Notes: generated by a model not told the origin, from the sequence alone. Shown: positions 1 through 8,207, counted from the stretch's first letter. The stretch is DNA of 64,000 nucleotides from JBFMAI01 sp040755725 (GCA_040755725.1 JBFMAI010000009.1:80768-144767), one strand, 5' to 3'. A program made the numbers and translations.

Positions 1-2
1 TG

Positions 3-1166
3 TTGGTAGCAACGCGCGCCGGGGATCTGCTCCTGATCGATGCCGCAACCGGCGTGGAGCGCAGCATCGACCAGGTGGACCTTCGCCCCGGTCTTCGTGC
101 CGCAACGTCGGCGATCGATCACCGCGTTTCCGCCCAGGTCGCGTACCTGTTCGACCGCCACAGCGTGTGGGCCGTCCGGCTATCTGGATCGCCCGGACTG
201 ATCTGGAAGCACGGCGACGGCCCCGCTGAAGACGGGTTCGACAACGACCCCGAAGTGCTGACCGGCTGGGCGGAGGCCCGCGTCACGACCGCCGGCCTGC
301 TGCTGCTTAACCGCGATGGTCGTCTGTCCCTGCTGTCGTTTGACGAGGGCCGCGAGCGCTGGCGGACCGAGCTGGGCCGGTTGGCGAACGCGGTTGTCCA
401 TGCCGGCGACAACACCGCGGTGGTGCTCTGGCGGGCGGGCGGCGTGACGCGGGCTGCCTGCGTCGCACTGACCGACACATGCCCCGCGCCGCGGGCTCGG
501 GCCCTCGACGACACCTGGCCGATCTGGAGCACGCCCTGCGGTGACGGTCTGCTGACGCTGACGCCGCGTGAAGCCGTTTGGTGGCCACGGGAAGGCCCGG
601 AACGCCACATGCTGTTGCCGATATCCCAAGCCCACGCCGCCCGCGCGGCCTTTTTGAGTTCGGGTGACCCATCGGCGGCCGAAGCGTTGCTGCTGCTGGC
701 CGACGGCCCGCGCATCGCCGCATTGCGCGTCGCGGATGGTCGCCCCGCTTGGTCCTATGAGGCCGACGCCGGGGAGGACTTCACCACGCTGAGCACATGC
801 GCCGGTCGTGCCGTAGCGACCGGTGTGCGGGGTTTCGCCGTGCTCGAGGCGCCGACGGGACGGCCGCTGCTGGAGCAGCGTCGGCCCGCCCCGCTGCGAC
901 TGTTGGCGACGCACGTGACCGGGAGCCGCGTATTTGCCACATACTACTGCGAAAGGCCGGCACCACCCCAGGGCGATGGTACGGCCTACGCACCAGCCGA
1001 GTTGCTGCGTTTCGACATCTCCCCTACCCCCGAGGCCCCCCGCGCGGTCAAGCCGAACGCGACGCGGGCCCCGGGAATCCCGCCGGGATTGCTCGATACA
1101 GTGTGGACGGACCGATGCGTGGTCTTCGTGGCGGTCAAGGGTCTGCTGGCTTGGGAGCTGCCGTGA
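3..1166 (+). CDS. Beta-propeller (PQQ-like) protein, C-terminal part
   Basis: The frame is already open at the window edge, so the N-terminus lies upstream; 387 codons are visible and the stop is TGA. No catalytic motif is recognisable. The protein is built of short strands joined by turns, for example GLLLLNRDGRLSLLSFDEG and RIAALRVADGRPAWSYEAD, where a value is reported, followed by a Gly turn and a Trp. That pattern is typical of PQQ-like or quinoprotein-type beta-propeller blades (BamB-like scaffolds, or sensors in planctomycetes). A propeller fold is an inference; ligand and location cannot be told because any signal peptide is missing. It converges with the minus-strand operon that ends at 1685. 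Confidence 0.6.
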   Translation: MVATRAGDLLLIDAATGVERSIDQVDLRPGLRAATSAIDHRVSAQVAYLFDRHSVWAVRLSGSPGLIWKHGDGPAEDGFDNDPEVLTGWAEARVTTAGLLLLNRDGRLSLLSFDEGRERWRTELGRLANAVVHAGDNTAVVLWRAGGVTRAACVALTDTCPAPRARALDDTWPIWSTPCGDGLLTLTPREAVWWPREGPERHMLLPISQAHAARAAFLSSGDPSAAEALLLLADGPRIAALRVADGRPAWSYEADAGEDFTTLSTCAGRAVATGVRGFAVLEAPTGRPLLEQRRPAPLRLLATHVTGSRVFATYYCERPAPPQGDGTAYAPAELLRFDISPTPEAPRAVKPNATRAPGIPPGLLDTVWTDRCVVFVAVKGLLAWELP

Positions 1167-1190
1167 CCGGCCGGATGCCGGCCGTCGATA

Positions 1191-1235
1191 CAAAAAAGCA
1201 CCCGCCCGCCGGGGGGTGTGGGCGGCGAACGGGTG
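1191..1235 (-). terminator. Hairpin plus T-run, minus-strand terminator
   Basis: CACCCG at 1199-1204 pairs with CGGGTG at 1230-1235, with further GC pairs inside. On the minus strand the hairpin is followed by TTTTTT (complement of 1192-1197). This would end transcription of the ars-like operon about 450 nt beyond the last stop codon. On the plus strand the A-run lies before the hairpin, so it would not act for the 3-1166 gene. Confidence 0.4.
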
Positions 1236-1538
1236 TACAGCAGGGAATCCGCGACTGGCGGGTTGGCCCGGCACGCTTCCGGGTCGCGTCCGACCCGCGA
1301 CGGGCCGGCAGCCCGTCGGATGCTCCAACTACCCCTATCGCGGCGTGGGGATGGTCTGACAGAAATCGGCGTTAAATCCCGCGCCGCGGTCGGCCCGAAG
1401 CACGGGCGGCGGACCACCCGCCCGGACGACCTGGGCCGCCGCTTATTCTCGGACGCACGATGGTCGCCGAGGCCGATTCCCTCAACCCGGACGTGGAGTA
1501 TCCCGATTTATCAAAGCACACGTGCTGCTTCTCCGTTG

Positions 1539-1577
1539 GGCCATCCGCTGCCCATGACGCTCCGGCAGCGGGTGGCC
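1539..1577 (+). terminator. Long GC hairpin followed by TTTT
   Basis: GGCCATCCGCTGCC (1539-1552) pairs with GGCAGCGGGTGGCC (1564-1577): a 14-bp stem with one G-T pair and an 11-nt loop. CCTTTTC follows on the plus strand. It may terminate plus-strand transcripts, but it lies about 370 nt after the nearest plus-strand stop. Confidence 0.3.
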
Positions 1578-1684
1578 GCCTTTTCGCGCCACGCCGAGCG
1601 TGGTGCTCGACCGCTCCGCACGAACACCCACGGCACACGTCCAGCCCCAGGGTTGGCGACGAGCGGACCCGGACGCGACGCGCG

Positions 1685-2368
1685 TCACGCGAACAACAGC
1701 ACCCACACCCCCACCCCGATGATGAGCACCCCCGCGGCGCGGCGCAGCAGACCGGTGGCGCGCGTCCAGCCGTGGGAGTCGGCCAGCTTTTGCACCAGCC
1801 CCATCGATGTCCCGCCGACGAGGACCAGCCCACAATGCCCCAGGCTGTATGCAACCAGCAGCAGGAGTCCGAAGGCCAGCCCGTACAGCGGCGTGACGAC
1901 GATCAGCGCCCCGAGCACCGGTCCGGCACAAGGCAGCGAGATCAGGCCGAACAACAATCCCAGCAGCAAGGCCCCGATCACACCCTTTTGCCTCGGCTTC
2001 AGGCCCGCCGGCACCGGCAGCGTGAAGTGCAGCGCGCCCAGCAGGTGCAGCCCCATCAGGAAGCAGACGGCGGCCGCGATGTAGACCCACCACGCCGTCG
2101 GCAGCAGCGTGCTGGCCGACCAGACGCCGAACCAGATTAGTCCGAACATGATGGTCAGGCCGATGGCGAACATGAGCGACAAGAGAAATGAGCGGGCCAC
2201 ACTCTTGTTCCCCTGCCCGGCAACGTACCCGACCATGAGCGGGGCGGCGGCCAGGACGCAGGGATTGGCGGCGGTCAGCAGACCGCCCGCGGCCGCGGCC
2301 AGCGGCGCGAGCCAGACATTGGTCTGAATGATGTTCGCCAGGGTCTCGGCCAGCGATTCGAGCATCAC
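1685..2368 (-). CDS. CcdA/DsbD-type membrane electron carrier
   Basis: This 227-residue membrane protein has about six hydrophobic segments and the two hallmark cysteines of the CcdA family, in TAANPCVLAA (Cys37) and SLPCAGPVLG (Cys147). CcdA proteins pass electrons from cytoplasmic thioredoxin across the membrane to thiol proteins outside. The ATG overlaps the stop of the upstream thioredoxin gene as ATGA, so the two are translationally coupled and very likely partners: this protein would keep the membrane-anchored thioredoxin reduced. It is the last gene of the ArsR-led operon. The assignment to CcdA/DsbD is firm; a specific role in metalloid reduction is inferred from the neighbours. Confidence 0.85.
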   Translation of the reverse strand: MMLESLAETLANIIQTNVWLAPLAAAAGGLLTAANPCVLAAAPLMVGYVAGQGNKSVARSFLLSLMFAIGLTIMFGLIWFGVWSASTLLPTAWWVYIAAAVCFLMGLHLLGALHFTLPVPAGLKPRQKGVIGALLLGLLFGLISLPCAGPVLGALIVVTPLYGLAFGLLLLVAYSLGHCGLVLVGGTSMGLVQKLADSHGWTRATGLLRRAAGVLIIGVGVWVLLFA

Positions 2369-3033
2369 TTCACTCCCATCTCCGCGAACTTCTTGACGAA
2401 CTCTTCCTTGGACAAGAAGCCCTCATGCCGCCAGACTTCCTGGCCGTCGGCGTCGAAGAAGACCTGCGTGGGGATGATGCGGATTTTGTACGGCTGGCCG
2501 GCGTTGGGGTTCTTCCACACGTCGATGAAGTCCACGGTGACACGCCCCTCGTACTCCTTCCGCAGCTCGACGAGAATCGGCGCCATCTTCTTGCACGGAA
2601 TGCACTTGTCCGCCCCCAAGTCCACCACGCGCGGCAGCTTCTTGGGCGCGGCCGCCACCTTCGGTGTTGCCGCCGGCTGCGCGGCGGGGGCCGGCGAGGC
2701 CGCCTGCTCATTCGGGGCCGGTGCCACCGGTTCCGCCGCCGGGCTGGAGGGCGCTTCCGCGACCGGCTCGGCCGACGGGTTGGCCGGCGGCGCGTTCGTG
2801 TTGGCGGCGCCGGCCGCGGTTTCTGTGTTCGCGGCCGGTGGCTTCGCGCGTTGTGACGGTTCAACCGCAGCCGGATTCGGGGGCGGCGTGTTCGACGGCG
2901 CGGCCGCGGGCGTCGGCTCCAACGGTGGCGCCAGCACCTCCGCAATGGGCGCCTCGCGCGCCGTGCGGTACCACGCCACGCCGGCGACGACGACGACTAC
3001 CGCGATCACAATCAGAATACTACTGACCTTCAT
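2365..3033 (-). CDS. Membrane-anchored thioredoxin with Pro/Ala linker
   Basis: The 222-residue product has one N-terminal membrane segment (residues 4-21), a Pro/Ala/Glu-rich linker to about residue 130, and a C-terminal thioredoxin domain with CIPC at Cys144-Cys147 and the cis-Pro loop in IRIIPTQVFF. I chose the ATG at 3031-3033 because CGGAGGTT lies 6-7 nt upstream; the frame continues further upstream, and a GTG at 3138 would add 35 residues with a second hydrophobic stretch. The long linker suggests the domain works in the periplasm away from the membrane. It is followed with an ATGA overlap by the CcdA-like carrier, its probable electron source. Confidence 0.82.
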   Translation of the reverse strand: MKVSSILIVIAVVVVVAGVAWYRTAREAPIAEVLAPPLEPTPAAAPSNTPPPNPAAVEPSQRAKPPAANTETAAGAANTNAPPANPSAEPVAEAPSSPAAEPVAPAPNEQAASPAPAAQPAATPKVAAAPKKLPRVVDLGADKCIPCKKMAPILVELRKEYEGRVTVDFIDVWKNPNAGQPYKIRIIPTQVFFDADGQEVWRHEGFLSKEEFVKKFAEMGVK

Positions 3034-3181
3034 CTTCAAACCTCCGCGCACAAACACCCAGGTGGCCAGCAGGCCCGCCGCCCCCAGCGTGGCCCACAGC
3101 AAGGTCGGATCATGCCGGGCACACTCACACACACGCACCGTCTTCGCACCGGTTCGGCCCCATCGACCGGGCGAGCATCGG

Positions 3182-3757
3182 TCAGCCGCTCAGGAACGTC
3201 ACCACCGACGTCGCCACGTACTGCTCGAAACCGGGCGGATCATCCACCAATTCCCAGACGCCGTTCAGCGTCGTCCAGCGCCGCACCACGCTGCCTTCCA
3301 TCTGCACCAACACTAACGACTGCGCGTCCAAAGCAAAATCCTGCTCGAAATGCTCGTTCCCGGGCTCCTCGATGTTGACGGCCCGCCATTCGAGTACTCC
3401 GGCTTCCAACTCCCCCGCGAACGCGGCCTCTATCGTCTCCCGCGACTGCTTCTCAATCGCCAGGCACGTCGGACAGCGGAGCGTGCGGTGAAAGTAGTAC
3501 GCGACGACCTTCCGCGCGGGTTGCCGCGGCTCGGCCGCGGCCGGCGACGTGATGCTCGGCGTTGCGCACGCTGCCCTCCCGGTCTGGGCTTCCCCGAGCG
3601 TTGGCGGGGGCGCGACCGCGGGCGATGTCTGCGCGGGCGCGGGGGTCGTCGTGACCGGTCGGGCATCGATCGCCGACGTGCAACCATGGACGAAGGCGGG
3701 AACGGATCCCGCCATCAGCACCAACAGCCTCTGAAACAACACGGGCCGGACTCGCAT
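3182..3757 (-). CDS. ArsF-like thioredoxin-fold lipoprotein
   Basis: 191 residues. The N-terminus has Arg residues, a hydrophobic core and Cys26 in FVHGC, which reads as a lipoprotein signal. After a Pro-rich linker comes VVAYYFHRTLRCPTC, the signature of a thioredoxin-fold family that NCBI names after ArsF and that sits in arsenic operons; the redox cysteines would be Cys95 and Cys98. The family's exact reaction is not settled, and its database name mentions nitrophenyl reduction. The start is the ATG at 3755-3757; the same frame runs further upstream, but that part overlaps the small thioredoxin gene and looks non-coding. Neighbours on both sides are thioredoxins, so a thiol relay is likely. 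Confidence 0.75.
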   Translation of the reverse strand: MRVRPVLFQRLLVLMAGSVPAFVHGCTSAIDARPVTTTPAPAQTSPAVAPPPTLGEAQTGRAACATPSITSPAAAEPRQPARKVVAYYFHRTLRCPTCLAIEKQSRETIEAAFAGELEAGVLEWRAVNIEEPGNEHFEQDFALDAQSLVLVQMEGSVVRRWTTLNGVWELVDDPPGFEQYVATSVVTFLSG

Positions 3758-3810
3758 GGCACCTATCGCCTCGCCGCCGCTCTCCTGCCTATCACCCGGG
3801 CGGCGTCGAA

Positions 3811-4053
3811 CTACTTCGCACCGCCGGTCAACAGCTTGGTGAGCTCGGCTTCGCTCGGCACCTTGCCCGAGACCTTCACCTGGCCGTCGATCACCAGCGC
3901 CGGGGTCATCATCACGCCGTAGGACGCAATCTTGGCCAGGTCCTTCACGTGCGTCAGTTCGTAGGGCACGCCGAGCTTGTCGGCCGCGGCCCGCGTGGCC
4001 GCCTCCAGCATGTTGCACTTGGCACAACCGGTCCCCAGTATTTCGATCTTCAT
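3811..4053 (-). CDS. Small thioredoxin (redox-active disulfide family)
   Basis: An 80-residue protein with GTGCAKCNML (Cys10, Cys13) at its N-terminus and MMTPALVIDGQV, the cis-Pro strand of the fold. Its length and layout match the minimal MTH895/TM0996-type thioredoxins, which occur in metal and arsenic operons next to permeases of the type found here. The ATG at 4051-4053 follows GAGGACGTGAAA, giving a good ribosome site. It is cytoplasmic and may deliver reducing equivalents to the DGC protein or permease. The 97-bp spacer before it contains a repeated stem-loop (4088-4133), so coupling with the upstream gene could be weakened or the mRNA processed there. Confidence 0.85.
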   Translation of the reverse strand: MKIEILGTGCAKCNMLEAATRAAADKLGVPYELTHVKDLAKIASYGVMMTPALVIDGQVKVSGKVPSEAELTKLLTGGAK

Positions 4054-4087
4054 TTTCACGTCCTCAACAAGCCTGAGCTCCGGCACG

Positions 4088-4133
4088 GACGCCGGACTCC
4101 CGCCACGGCGGGCAAGCTCCGGTCCGGCGCCAC
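4088..4133. repeat. Palindromic repeat family 2, copy 1
   Basis: A 46-bp element, the reverse complement of 23146-23191 with one mismatch (45 of 46). It folds as an outer stem GCCGGAC/GTCCGGC and an inner stem CCCGCC/GGCGGG. It lies inside the ars-like operon, between the DGC gene and the small thioredoxin gene. Confidence 0.85.
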
Positions 4134-4150
4134 GGATGGGGGGCGTGCCT

Positions 4151-4564
4151 CTACCCGCAGCAGCGGCGCGGCGGCCCCGACTTCGCTCCGAGCTTCTGCT
4201 TCACGGCCTCCACGACCTTCTTGGCGTCGTTGATCATGTTCGGCTGGGCGGGTTTCTTCTCGATGCCCATGTCCGTGAGCACCACGTGGACGTCGGCCGT
4301 CAGCCCCGCCTTGTCGAGCACCTTGCGCACGCAGTGGTCCTCGCAGCCGTCGATGGCGATGCGTCGGCCGGCCTGGCGGGCGCGGTCCATCTTCTGCGGT
4401 ACGTCGGCCGCCACGGCGGCAATGCAGAACAGACTGCCCGCGCCCTGCTCCATGAGCTGCACGCCGCTGCGGTTGGCCACCTGCCCGCTGTAGGCCGCCC
4501 CCGCGCAGGTAAAGATCAGCGTCTCGCCGTTGCCGCCACAGCAGCCCGTCGGTCCCGTTGGCAT
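4151..4564 (-). CDS. DGC-domain putative zinc-binding protein
   Basis: 137 residues with many cysteines: Cys8-Cys9, LIFTCAGAAYSGQVANRSG, SLFCIAAV, IDGCEDHC, and a terminal CCG. The block IDGCEDHCVRK matches the Asp-Gly-Cys core of the DGC family (Pfam DGC), annotated as putative zinc-binding and found beside metal and arsenic transporters. The biochemical role is unknown; a cytoplasmic metal or metalloid carrier that feeds the permease is a reasonable inference. The ATG at 4562-4564 is preceded by AAGGAGA. The gap to the permease gene is 17 bp, so they share an mRNA. Confidence 0.75.
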   Translation of the reverse strand: MPTGPTGCCGGNGETLIFTCAGAAYSGQVANRSGVQLMEQGAGSLFCIAAVAADVPQKMDRARQAGRRIAIDGCEDHCVRKVLDKAGLTADVHVVLTDMGIEKKPAQPNMINDAKKVVEAVKQKLGAKSGPPRRCCG

Positions 4565-4581
4565 GGCTTCTCCTTGCGTGA

Positions 4582-5922
4582 CTATCCGAACGTGCCGTAG
4601 AGCAGGCCCGCCACCGTAGACAGGGCCGTCACCAGCGACACGTACACGAGCATCTTCTGTGTGCCCACGACCGAGCGAATGACGAGCATGCTCGGCAACG
4701 ACAACGCCGGCCCCGCCAGCAGCAGCGCCAGCGCCGGCCCTTTGCCCATTCCCGAGCCCAACAACCCCTGGAGAATCGGGACCTCCGTCAGCGTCGCGAA
4801 GTACATGAGCGCCCCCGCGACCGAGGCGAACAGGTTCGCGCCCAGGCCGTTGCCGCCGACGGACTGCTCGATCCAGCGGCCCGGCAACAGGGCCTCGTGC
4901 CCCGGCCGGCCGAGCAGCACGCCCGACACGAGCACGCCGATGAACAACAGCGGCAGGATCTTCTTGGTGAAGAACCAGGTGCTGCCGACCCACTGCTTCA
5001 GTTCGTCGCGCGTGAACCAGCGCACAATCATGACCGCCAGCACCACACACAGCACGCCGGTGATGATCCACTTCACCGCGAAGACGGCCGCCCACAGGGG
5101 GTTCGGCGTCGCGGGCCGGGCCCAGTTGGCGAACACGAGAATGCAGATCATCACCGCGAAGTAGCTGGCGGTCTGCCACAGGGGCCGGTCCGTCGCATCC
5201 TCGGGCAGGACGAACCCGCCGGCCGACGTTGCCGCTTCGGCCTTGGCCCGCTCCTCCCGGCGATAGATGAGGTACATGACCAGACCGACGATGAAGCTGA
5301 AACCAATCGCCGCCAAGGCTCGCGCGGCCCCCAGCTCCCAGCCGAGGATGCGTGCGGTGAGGATGATCGCCAGGACATTGATTGCCGGCCCGGAGTACAG
5401 GAATGCGACCGCTGGCCCCAACCCCGCGCCGCGCGTCCAAATGCCGGCGAACAGAGGCAGCACCGTACACGAGCAGACGGCCAGGATCGTTCCCGTAACC
5501 GACGCCACGCTGTAAGCCAGCAGCTTGTTCGCCGTTGGCCCAAGGTACTTCATCACCGACGCCTGCGACACGAAGCACGAGATCGCGCCCGCGATGAACA
5601 ACGCCGGCACCAGGCACAGGATCACGTGGTGCCGGGCGTAGTCCTGGAGCATCAACAGCGCTTCGCGGCCGGCCGCCGACACCCGCGACCCGCCGGCCGG
5701 CAACGCCTCGAAGGGCAGCAGGTACGCAAGGAAGAACACGGCCAACATCAGGGCGAGGATCGCCGTCGCCTGGCGTGCTTCGGGCCACCAGCGGACCGCC
5801 GGCGACGTGGCGTCCGACTCGCCACGTTGCGACGGCCACGCCGCAGTGGCGGGGCTTAATGCCCCATTGCCTCCTGCTGTGCCTTCAGGTTCTCGCGCAA
5901 TACGGACTCGATGCATTCCCAT
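4582..5922 (-). CDS. ArsP/DUF318-type metal(loid) efflux permease
   Basis: A polytopic permease of the ArsP/SO_0444 type (Pfam 03773). Two halves are visible: FLYSGPAINVLAI follows AVCSCTVLPLFAG in the first, and TLTEVPILQGLLGSGMGKG then LALLLAGPALSLPS close the second. The CSC pair inside the membrane is where this group is thought to bind trivalent metalloid or soft metal. The start is uncertain. No start codon lies between the ArsR stop and Met at 5748; I give the in-frame ATG at 5922, which overlaps arsR by 67 nt, while a start at 5748 would cut into the first membrane helix. Substrate could be methylarsenite, arsenite, Cu or Zn. Confidence 0.78.
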   Translation of the reverse strand: MGMHRVRIAREPEGTAGGNGALSPATAAWPSQRGESDATSPAVRWWPEARQATAILALMLAVFFLAYLLPFEALPAGGSRVSAAGREALLMLQDYARHHVILCLVPALFIAGAISCFVSQASVMKYLGPTANKLLAYSVASVTGTILAVCSCTVLPLFAGIWTRGAGLGPAVAFLYSGPAINVLAIILTARILGWELGAARALAAIGFSFIVGLVMYLIYRREERAKAEAATSAGGFVLPEDATDRPLWQTASYFAVMICILVFANWARPATPNPLWAAVFAVKWIITGVLCVVLAVMIVRWFTRDELKQWVGSTWFFTKKILPLLFIGVLVSGVLLGRPGHEALLPGRWIEQSVGGNGLGANLFASVAGALMYFATLTEVPILQGLLGSGMGKGPALALLLAGPALSLPSMLVIRSVVGTQKMLVYVSLVTALSTVAGLLYGTFG

Positions 5923-6194
5923 AGTCCCTTGAGGCAGCGGATTCGCTGACGGTAGAAGGTCTTGGAGCCCTCTTTGCGGTCCACGATGATCCCCGCCTGC
6001 TTGAGGATCGCTAGGTGTTTGGAGACGGTGGATTGGTCGGCGTCCGCGAGTTCGGTCAGCTCGCAGACGCATTTCTCGCCATCGGCAATGGCGTCCAGGA
6101 TCAGCAACCGGCTGGGATGGGCCAGCGCCTTGGCCACCCGCGCCCGGGCCTCGTACTGGAGCCTCGAGTGCCTCAGCTTTGGCTCTATCGTCAT
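5856..6194 (-). CDS. arsR: ArsR/SmtB-family metalloid repressor
   Basis: 112 residues with a winged helix (DQSTVSKHLAILKQAGII, then the wing DRKEGSKTFYR). Cys42-Val-Cys44 before the recognition helix corresponds to the CVC part of the As(III)-binding site of classical ArsR. Cys87 and Cys94 further on could supply the third ligand. Such repressors leave DNA when As(III)/Sb(III) binds. It is the first gene of the operon that runs to 1685, and the promoter abuts its ATG. Which metal is sensed is inferred from the CVC motif and the ArsF/permease neighbours, not proved. Confidence 0.85.
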   Translation of the reverse strand: MTIEPKLRHSRLQYEARARVAKALAHPSRLLILDAIADGEKCVCELTELADADQSTVSKHLAILKQAGIIVDRKEGSKTFYRQRIRCLKGLWECIESVLRENLKAQQEAMGH

Positions 6195-6229
6195 ATGACC
6201 ATTATTGCATGAGTCCTGCGACTAGTCAA
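6194..6229 (-). promoter_or_regulatory. Promoter of arsR operon, possibly leaderless
   Basis: On the minus strand TTGACT (complement of 6224-6229), a 17-nt spacer and AATAAT (complement of 6201-6206) fit a sigma-70 promoter closely. The start point would fall about 7 nt further, at or next to the ATG (6192-6194), so the mRNA may be leaderless. Short palindromes TCATATGA and GACTAGTC overlap the core and could be operator sequence. Confidence 0.5.
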
Positions 6230-6395
6230 GTCGACTCGCCGGGCAGCCACCTCAGCGGGTGTGGCCACATGTTGCGTCGCCCGACCGGCACCGAGTTTCG
6301 GCGTGGACACCAGCGAGTGCGTCCAGGCACCAACCGGCCCGCGGGTGGCCCCGGAGCGGCGTTCAAGTCAAGCCCGTAGGGGCGTTTGAGTGCAG

Positions 6396-6415
6396 CCCCG
6401 GGCGCGAGCCCGGGG
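6396..6415. terminator. Perfect GC hairpin after the antiporter gene
   Basis: CCCCGGGC (6396-6403) pairs perfectly with GCCCGGGG (6408-6415) over a GCGA tetraloop, 7 bp beyond the stop of the minus-strand antiporter. No T-run follows, so it may only stabilise the 3' end. Confidence 0.4.
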
Positions 6416-6422
6416 AGACCGT

Positions 6423-7961
6423 TTACCCGCGGAAGAAGACCGCCGTCAGCAGCAGGAACAACGGGATCAGGATCAGGCACGAATACGCCATGTAGCCGAA
6501 GAAGCTCGGCATCTTCACGCCCGACTGCTCGGCGATCGCCTTGACCATGAAGTTGGGGCCGTTGCCGATGTACGTGTTGGCGCCCATGAACACGGCCCCG
6601 CAACTGATCGCCACCAGCAGACTGAACGGCAGGTTCCGGCCGTCGGGCAAGTGGACCAGCGCGATGTGCTGCGCCGCCAGCGCCGCCTCGTCGAACTTCA
6701 GCGACACGGCCGTCTCAAAGTACACGACGTACGTCGGGGCGTTGTCGAGGAAGCTGCTGAGCACCCCCGTCGCCCAGAAGAACTGCCACGGCCGGGTGAG
6801 GCCCAGCTCGGCGCCCTTGGCGTGCAGAATCTCGATCGGCACCTGCATCGTGATGAAGATGCCGATGAACAGGCACGCCACCTCGCCGATCGCCACGAAG
6901 TTGAACCGGTTCTCCCGCCGCAACGCCTGGCTCGTCGTCAGCCACGACAGCAGGCACATCCCCAGTTGCACGCCCTCGCGCAAGTACGGCGGCGCGTGCC
7001 AACTCGTGCCCGGAAACGCCTTGGCCGGGTCCAGGGTGGCGACCGCCGCCACGACGCCCAGCAGCCAGAGGATATTGATCATGCCTCCGACCTGCATCGG
7101 CTGCCGCTCAGTCTCGTCGCGGACGATGTCGGCCGCCGCCTCGTGCCGGTAGGCCCATGTGTCCCAGATGAAGTGGACGGCGAGCACGATCAGCACCATG
7201 AACGCCCACTGCCGCCACAGCGTCAGCGTCCAGAAAAAGTCCACGCCGCGCAGGTAGCCCAGAAACAGCGGCGGATCGCCGATCGGCAGCAGCGAGCCCC
7301 CGATGTTGGCGACGAGGAAGATGAAGAAGATGACGGTGTGGACCTTGCGCTTGCGTTCCGAGTTGGTCTTGAGCAGGAAGCGGATGAGCAGCATGGCCGC
7401 CCCGGTCGTGCCGATGAGACTGGCCAGCACGCTGCCGATGCCAATGATCGAAGTGTTCACGGTCGGCGTGGCCCGGAGATCACCCCGGACCACGATGCCC
7501 CCCGCGATCACATACAGGCTGAAGAGCAGCACGATGAACGGCACGTACTCCTTCAACACCGCGTGATCGAGGACGGTGAGGACCGTCTCCCAGGGCCCTT
7601 TGGTCCGCGGGTGCTCCGCGTGCGCCGCGTCGGCGGCCGGCTCGCCGTGCGCGGGAGCGTGCTCCGCCGCCGTCGGTTCGGTTGGCTGCGCCTCGACGGC
7701 CGGCGCCGACGCCGGGTGCGAAGCGGGCTGGCTGTGTTCGCCGTCGCCGCCGCCGTGCTTCACGACGCCGGTGCCGCGCGTCCCGTAGTACAGGAGGGTG
7801 ATGACGGCGAGGACGAGGGAGACGAGCAGCTTGTTGCGGTTCTCCTCCCACCAATGGTGCGTGCGGTGCAGCAGGGGGAGGATGGCGATGGCCAACAAGA
7901 TGGCCACGAACGGCCACATCCAGAACAAGCTGGGGGCATATGTAGCGAGGATCAGAGACAT
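6423..7961 (-). CDS. NhaD-like Na+/H+ antiporter
   Basis: A 512-residue membrane protein of the ion-transporter superfamily containing NhaD and ArsB. Segments such as ANIGGSLLPIGDPPLFLGYL and SSFLDNAPTYVVYF are typical: the first is a re-entrant 'NxGG...GDPP' loop, and the second carries the Asp-Asn-Ala-Pro of the second half. A His/Ala/Pro-rich loop (residues about 80-125) sits between the first helices and is probably soluble. The start is the ATG at 7959-7961, with AGGA about 10 nt upstream; an earlier in-frame codon is less likely. It exchanges Na+ for H+ across the inner membrane. The divergent CaCA exchanger suggests sodium-linked ion balance. It is on the strand of the ars operon but separated by 228 bp with its own promoter. 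Confidence 0.8.
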   Translation of the reverse strand: MSLILATYAPSLFWMWPFVAILLAIAILPLLHRTHHWWEENRNKLLVSLVLAVITLLYYGTRGTGVVKHGGGDGEHSQPASHPASAPAVEAQPTEPTAAEHAPAHGEPAADAAHAEHPRTKGPWETVLTVLDHAVLKEYVPFIVLLFSLYVIAGGIVVRGDLRATPTVNTSIIGIGSVLASLIGTTGAAMLLIRFLLKTNSERKRKVHTVIFFIFLVANIGGSLLPIGDPPLFLGYLRGVDFFWTLTLWRQWAFMVLIVLAVHFIWDTWAYRHEAAADIVRDETERQPMQVGGMINILWLLGVVAAVATLDPAKAFPGTSWHAPPYLREGVQLGMCLLSWLTTSQALRRENRFNFVAIGEVACLFIGIFITMQVPIEILHAKGAELGLTRPWQFFWATGVLSSFLDNAPTYVVYFETAVSLKFDEAALAAQHIALVHLPDGRNLPFSLLVAISCGAVFMGANTYIGNGPNFMVKAIAEQSGVKMPSFFGYMAYSCLILIPLFLLLTAVFFRG

Positions 7962-8207
7962 GCGACTGGTTCCTATGGCGGTGGCCAAGCCAAGAGTCCG
8001 CGCCAACCGCGCCGCGGCGCGCCCTCTTTTATCGGTCGTCCGAAGCCGGCGTCTTCAGCCCGGCCCTTGCGGCCCGGCCAATTCCCGCCGATGCTCCGCC
8101 GATCGCGGCGGGGAGTGTACCCCGTCGGTGTCGGCGCGGCGAGACCGGGCCCCGAATGACCGGCCTGGATGGTGGGCCACGCGAACTGGACTCCCGAGAG
8201 TAGCCGC

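Larger units (their letters stand above)
1167..1684. other. Gene-free convergent intergenic region
   Basis: No credible gene is seen in these 518 bases between two convergent units. The stretch holds two hairpins, at 1199-1235 and 1539-1577, described separately. The remaining frames lack recognisable protein features. Confidence 0.6.

Noticed and set aside
4566..5839. The long minus-strand frame upstream of the DGC protein
   Set aside because: It runs antiphase through the permease gene, which has clear membrane helices in its own frame.
1685..6194. Mercury-resistance operon
   Set aside because: No MerA, MerR or MerT features; the repressor is ArsR-type and the permease is ArsP/DUF318-type.
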